From the NCBI GenBank assembly GCA_017394925.1, contig JAFPWQ010000098.1, positions 1 through 8,674 on the forward strand: a stretch of DNA of 8,674 bases, in the 5' to 3' direction. The notes under the pieces were generated by a model, which saw only the letters and a list, made by a program, of their open reading frames with translations, was not told the origin of the DNA and ran no database searches. Of this stretch, positions 5,997 to 8,674 are shown piece by piece. The first letter of the stretch is position 1, and every line of letters starts with the position of its first letter. Position numbers and translations under genes: made by a program. This DNA is from Synergistaceae bacterium (lineage in GTDB: Bacteria; Synergistota; Synergistia; Synergistales; Aminobacteriaceae).

Positions 5997-6050
5997 AGTC
6001 GAAGTTTCCCGCGTAAAGTATCAGAAGCCCGTCGTGTTGCTTTCAAGTAA
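5958..6050 (+). other. Decoy small ORF overlapping the precursor gene
   Basis: The second repeat unit's ATG has the same AAGGAG and eight-base spacing as the precursor start but reads a different frame. It would make a 30-residue, very basic peptide (MEERRSTQYGRKKSRSFPRK onward) that stops inside the precursor gene. It is probably a by-product of the repeat or a translational brake rather than a functional peptide. The first ATG (5933) lacks a good ribosome binding site and stops after 27 residues. Confidence 0.3.
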
Positions 6051-6120
6051 AGATCATGCCCCTTTCAGTTTGGGCTGTAAGGGTGGTATAGCTAATTGTC
6101 TGCATTGCCGACAGTTATAG
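5983..6120 (+). CDS. Candidate RiPP precursor peptide
   Basis: A 45-residue peptide with a charged N-terminal leader (MEERRVEVSRVKYQKPVVLL) and a short C-terminal core containing C32, C39 and C42 (GCKGGIANCLHCRQL), with Gly34-Gly35 between the first two Cys. It ends 73 bases before a radical SAM/SPASM maturase gene, the usual layout for radical-SAM-modified peptides such as sactipeptides and ranthipeptides. The leader segment Y13-Q-K-P16-V-V-L-L20 resembles the Y-x-x-P motif that RRE domains read in lasso-peptide leaders. The ATG at 5983 is preferred because AAGGAG lies eight bases before it; the frame is open back to an ATG at 5905 that has no ribosome binding site. A likely product is a thioether-bridged or otherwise crosslinked Cys peptide. 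The exact family is not recognised. Confidence 0.7.
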   Translation: MEERRVEVSRVKYQKPVVLLSSKDHAPFSLGCKGGIANCLHCRQL

Positions 6121-6130
6121 TCGAAATGTC

Positions 6131-6176
6131 AAATGCTCACGGTCAATAATATTTTGTGGCTGTGAGCATTTTTATT
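6131..6176 (+). terminator. Terminator/attenuator between precursor and maturase genes
   Basis: AAATGCTCAC (6131-6140) pairs perfectly with GTGAGCATTT (6162-6171). The stem extends inward by five further pairs, two of them G-U, to an 11-base loop, and T-rich sequence (TTTTTATT) runs from 6169. Placed just after the peptide gene, it would leave most transcripts with only the precursor and let a minority read through to the enzyme. Confidence 0.8.
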
Positions 6177-6193
6177 CGGCGGATTAGCTTAAC

Positions 6194-7636
6194 ATGAGAT
6201 ACTATTCTTTAAAGTCTGATTGTTATGTCAGGACTTACGGTGATATTGGTTACATTTCAAGGCCGCTTGCCGGTACAGATAAGATTGTGGATTCGAGTGC
6301 AGCCGTCTTTCTCAGTAAACTTCAGTATTCACCAACATCTATTAATGACATTGTAAAATCGTTAATGGAGAGTTTTGACGACGTTAATGAGAGTGAACTT
6401 ACAGAAGATGCTGTTTCTTTTTATGAGATGCTTTTTGCCGATGATTTTATAAACGTTGGCAATGAATTACATGATACGACTGTTTCCTGTTTTGATTATT
6501 CCACTCTCAAAGGTGAACACGCATACAGAGATGGCTATATTGCTGATACATCATCTGAAAAATTTCTGATTGAATACTCAAAGAAGCATCCGTTTTTATT
6601 CACTTTTCACATAGAATTAACGAGTAAATGCAATGAGCGTTGTGTTCACTGTTACATACCTCACAAATGCAAAAATGCCGATATTGATCATGACCTGATG
6701 ATAAAAGTTCTCAATCAGTGCAAGGATATGGGAGTCATGAACATTGTTTTTTCCGGCGGAGAGCCAATGCTGCACCCTAATTTCTGTGAATTTCTGCGGT
6801 ATGCCAAAGACCTGGATTTCAATGTTACTGTACTTTCAAACCTTACATTATTGAATGACGAAATATTAAGCGCATTAAAATACAGGCACACTTCTTGTGT
6901 TAATGTGTCTCTGTATTCAATGAATCCTGAGATACACGACGCTATTACCACAGTTGAGGGCTCTTTTTCCAGGACAAAAAATAATATTCTCCGGCTGATT
7001 GATAATAATATTGCAGTTCAAATCAATTGTCCTGTAATGAAACAAAATCAGTCAACATTTCAGGAAGTAATATTATGGGGACATGAGCATAAGTGTGCGG
7101 TAATTCTTGATTATATTATCATGGCGAGAAGTGATCGCTCTGTCGGTAATCTCGAACACCGCTTAACAAAGGAAGAAATCAAATCGGTACTTGAAAAGAT
7201 AGTACAAAATGATGTAACTATTCAGTCAAATATCAAAAGCCGTAATTATCGAAGCAGGCTGTCATCAGAAACAACTGACCCTGATGAAAATATTTGCGGT
7301 GTGGCATTGTCTACAATATGCATGGTTTCAAACGGCAATGTATATCCTTGTGCAGGGTGGCAGAAATATATTTGCGGAAATATCAATGAATCATCATTGC
7401 AAGAGATATGGACTAGTTCACCGGCAATAAATTTATTGAGACAGCTGCGATTGAAAGACTTTAAGAAATGCCTTAGCTGTAAGGATAAAAAGTATTGTCT
7501 TATGTGCATCAGCCGAAATTCTAATGAAAGTGAGACAGGAAGCATCTTTGATGTACCTCAAATTACATGCGAGGCAGCCAGAATACAGCATCAAATTTTT
7601 GATGAATATTCGAAAAAGTTACACGAAATGATTTGA
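6194..7636 (+). CDS. Radical SAM/SPASM peptide maturase with PqqD-like (RRE) N-terminal domain
   Basis: A 480-residue enzyme in three parts. Residues of about 5-90 resemble PqqD (YVRTYGDIGYISRP, then AAVFLSKL and SINDIVKSLME), a peptide-recognition (RRE) fold. Residues of about 135-330 form the radical SAM domain, with the cluster-binding C146-x3-C150-x2-C153 (CNERCVHC) and the SAM-binding GGEP at 188-191. The C-terminal SPASM domain supplies ligands for auxiliary Fe-S clusters: C368, C376, the G381-x4-C386 motif, C394, C426-x2-C429-x5-C435-x2-C438 and C459. Such enzymes cleave SAM to a radical and install thioether or carbon crosslinks in a precursor peptide, here most likely the 45-residue peptide just upstream. 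The ribosome binding site is weak (GGCGGA, 10 bases before the ATG), and with the attenuator this keeps enzyme below substrate level. The stop overlaps the next gene's ribosome binding site. Confidence 0.9.
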   Translation: MRYYSLKSDCYVRTYGDIGYISRPLAGTDKIVDSSAAVFLSKLQYSPTSINDIVKSLMESFDDVNESELTEDAVSFYEMLFADDFINVGNELHDTTVSCFDYSTLKGEHAYRDGYIADTSSEKFLIEYSKKHPFLFTFHIELTSKCNERCVHCYIPHKCKNADIDHDLMIKVLNQCKDMGVMNIVFSGGEPMLHPNFCEFLRYAKDLDFNVTVLSNLTLLNDEILSALKYRHTSCVNVSLYSMNPEIHDAITTVEGSFSRTKNNILRLIDNNIAVQINCPVMKQNQSTFQEVILWGHEHKCAVILDYIIMARSDRSVGNLEHRLTKEEIKSVLEKIVQNDVTIQSNIKSRNYRSRLSSETTDPDENICGVALSTICMVSNGNVYPCAGWQKYICGNINESSLQEIWTSSPAINLLRQLRLKDFKKCLSCKDKKYCLMCISRNSNESETGSIFDVPQITCEAARIQHQIFDEYSKKLHEMI

Positions 7637-7652
7637 AAAAGGAGTGGCTGTA

Positions 7653-7928
7653 GTGGATATACGTTACATTAAGAGTCAGGAAAAGAGAATACAGGGCAAG
7701 GAAAGTGAAATCCGCAGGAAGTATGGAAAAGAATGGAAAATTACGGAACTAGGAGGAGGAAATGGTAACTGGCTGTTGACCAAAAACAGCGATGTACTCA
7801 TAGACGGTATAAGTTACCGTGATTTTGTGCTTGACTATTACCACGAGGATAAACTGACACAAGGTCTTGTTGAACAGTTTCGTAAAGCTCTGGAAAATGG
7901 TGATATTGAACTGCCGCAGGAGAGTTGA
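7653..7928 (+). CDS. Small protein of unknown function in the RiPP operon
   Basis: A 91-residue protein with no Cys, signal peptide or membrane segment. It begins MDIRYIKSQEKRIQGKESEI, a charged helical start, then has a GGGNGNWLLTKNSDVLIDG turn-and-strand region and a helical acidic end (LVEQFRKALENGDIELPQES). GTG 7653 is chosen because AAAAAGGAG lies eight bases before it; the in-frame GTG at 7644 overlaps that ribosome binding site. It starts 16 bases after the maturase stop and ends at the operon terminator, so it is almost certainly co-expressed. Possible roles are a peptide-binding chaperone, an immunity protein or an accessory factor; nothing in the sequence decides between them. Lack of Cys argues against it being a second substrate of a thioether-forming enzyme. 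I do not recognise the family. Confidence 0.7.
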   Translation: MDIRYIKSQEKRIQGKESEIRRKYGKEWKITELGGGNGNWLLTKNSDVLIDGISYRDFVLDYYHEDKLTQGLVEQFRKALENGDIELPQES

Positions 7929-7961
7929 TGTTAACACTTTTGGGCAGTAAATGAGAATTTC

Positions 7962-7997
7962 GAGGGAGAGCATATTACAGATGCTTTCCCTCTTTTT
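7962..7997 (+). terminator. Rho-independent terminator of the RiPP operon
   Basis: GAGGGAGAGCAT (7962-7973) pairs with ATGCTTTCCCTC (7981-7992) over 12 bp with one G-U pair and a 7-base loop, followed by TTTTT. It lies between the operon and the convergent clpB. Confidence 0.88.
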
Positions 7998-8006
7998 GTT
8001 GTTGGA

Positions 8007-8674
8007 CTAAATGAACGAGAAAACAAGATTTCCCGATTTCACATCAACTTTTACGTGTGTATGCTCCCGAATTCCGCCGGCAATCATCGCACGCGCAAGT
8101 TTCGTTTCGACATTATGCGTGATGTATCTCTTCAATGGTCTCGCACCATACACTGCATCATAGCCTGCCTCAGCAATGAACGCTAAAGCCTCATCCGAAA
8201 AATTAAGCTCAATCTGACGGTCCGCGAGTCTCTCCTGCAAATGCGAAATTAATATCTTCACAATGTCTTTCACTTCGTCATGCGTCAACGGCTTGAAGAA
8301 GACTATATCATCAACGCGGTTTAAGAATTCCGGCCTGAATGAATTTCTCAATGACTGCATAACTTCTTCACGTGTGCTTACAGGGATTATTCCGTCAACA
8401 CTGCCTTCAATCAAAAGCTGTGAGCCTATGTTGCTCGTCATGATGATAATCGTATTCTTGAAGTCAACAACACGGCCATGCGAGTCCGTTATCCTTCCGT
8501 CATCAAGTACCTGCAATAATATATTGAAGACATCAGGATGCGCCTTCTCTATCTCATCGAATAAGATAACACTGTAAGGTCTGCGCCTCACCGCCTCAGT
8601 TAATTGTCCGCCTTCATCATAACCAACATATCCGGGAGGTGCTCCGACTAAACGCGAGACTGAATGCTTCTCCA
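8007..8674 (-). CDS. clpB: ATP-dependent chaperone ClpB, C-terminal part
   Basis: The C-terminal portion (about 222 codons) of the Hsp100 disaggregase; the N-terminal end lies beyond the window. It covers much of the second AAA+ ring. The substrate-contacting pore loop is GAPPGYVGYDEGG, Walker B is VILFDEIEKAHPD, sensor 1 is in IIMTSNIGSQ, the arginine-finger segment is FRPEFLNRVDD, and sensor 2 is GARPLKR. ClpB extracts proteins from aggregates with DnaK and its J-domain partners. The pore loop with its conserved Tyr and the short C-terminus, with no ClpP-binding IGF loop visible in this part, fit ClpB better than ClpA or ClpC. The gene reads leftward and converges on the RiPP operon. Confidence 0.93.
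   Translation of the reverse strand, partial: EKHSVSRLVGAPPGYVGYDEGGQLTEAVRRRPYSVILFDEIEKAHPDVFNILLQVLDDGRITDSHGRVVDFKNTIIIMTSNIGSQLLIEGSVDGIIPVSTREEVMQSLRNSFRPEFLNRVDDIVFFKPLTHDEVKDIVKILISHLQERLADRQIELNFSDEALAFIAEAGYDAVYGARPLKRYITHNVETKLARAMIAGGIREHTHVKVDVKSGNLVFSFI

Noticed and set aside
5819..8006. Integrated element bounded by a duplicated tRNA-Glu 3' end
   Set aside because: No second copy of the tRNA-Glu 3' end is seen up to clpB, and there is no integrase gene in the window.

Overview
The window looks like a bacterial chromosome segment of moderate, slightly AT-leaning base composition, with well-formed Shine-Dalgarno sites, CCA-encoding tRNA genes and rho-independent terminators. A two-subunit class I hydro-lyase (ttdA/ttdB type), a ClpB chaperone and a radical SAM peptide system together suggest a gut or rumen type anaerobe. 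A Synergistota-like or Clostridia-like host is my guess; no taxonomic marker in the window is decisive.

Layout. At 2-912 are the end of ttdA and a complete ttdB, overlapping by one base and closed by a clean terminator. At 974-1631 is a leftward operon of three small genes (two unknown, one HNH endonuclease) with coupled or near-touching junctions. Its likely promoter has a run of eight G in the spacer between -35 and -10. Diverging from it is a J-domain protein with a long helical tail (1765-2676). Next come two tandem, paralogous secreted proteins (2727-3710 and 3733-4623), closed by a terminator. A leftward phage-type (Sak4-like) ATPase lies at 4677-5594, with a perfect 10-bp inverted repeat over its start region. 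tRNA-Lys and tRNA-Glu genes follow (5724-5894).

Directly after tRNA-Glu lies what I consider the most interesting part, a compact RiPP locus. It holds a 45-residue Cys-containing precursor peptide (5983-6120), a strong hairpin terminator/attenuator, a PqqD-like/radical SAM/SPASM maturase (6194-7636) and a 91-residue Cys-free partner (7653-7928), closed by a terminator. The precursor start sits in a 25-bp tandem repeat that duplicates a ribosome binding site plus ATG in shifted frames, so at least one decoy start competes with the real one. The window ends in the C-terminal part of clpB on the minus strand.

How the parts work together. ttdA and ttdB encode two subunits of one Fe-S hydro-lyase. 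The RiPP genes form a substrate, modifying enzyme and accessory set. The maturase's N-terminal RRE-like domain probably binds a Y-x-x-P segment in the precursor leader, and the Cys residues of the C-terminal core are the likely modification sites. No transporter or dedicated protease for the peptide is seen. The HNH operon and the Sak4-like ATPase look like isolated phage-derived or accessory genes; no other phage genes are present.
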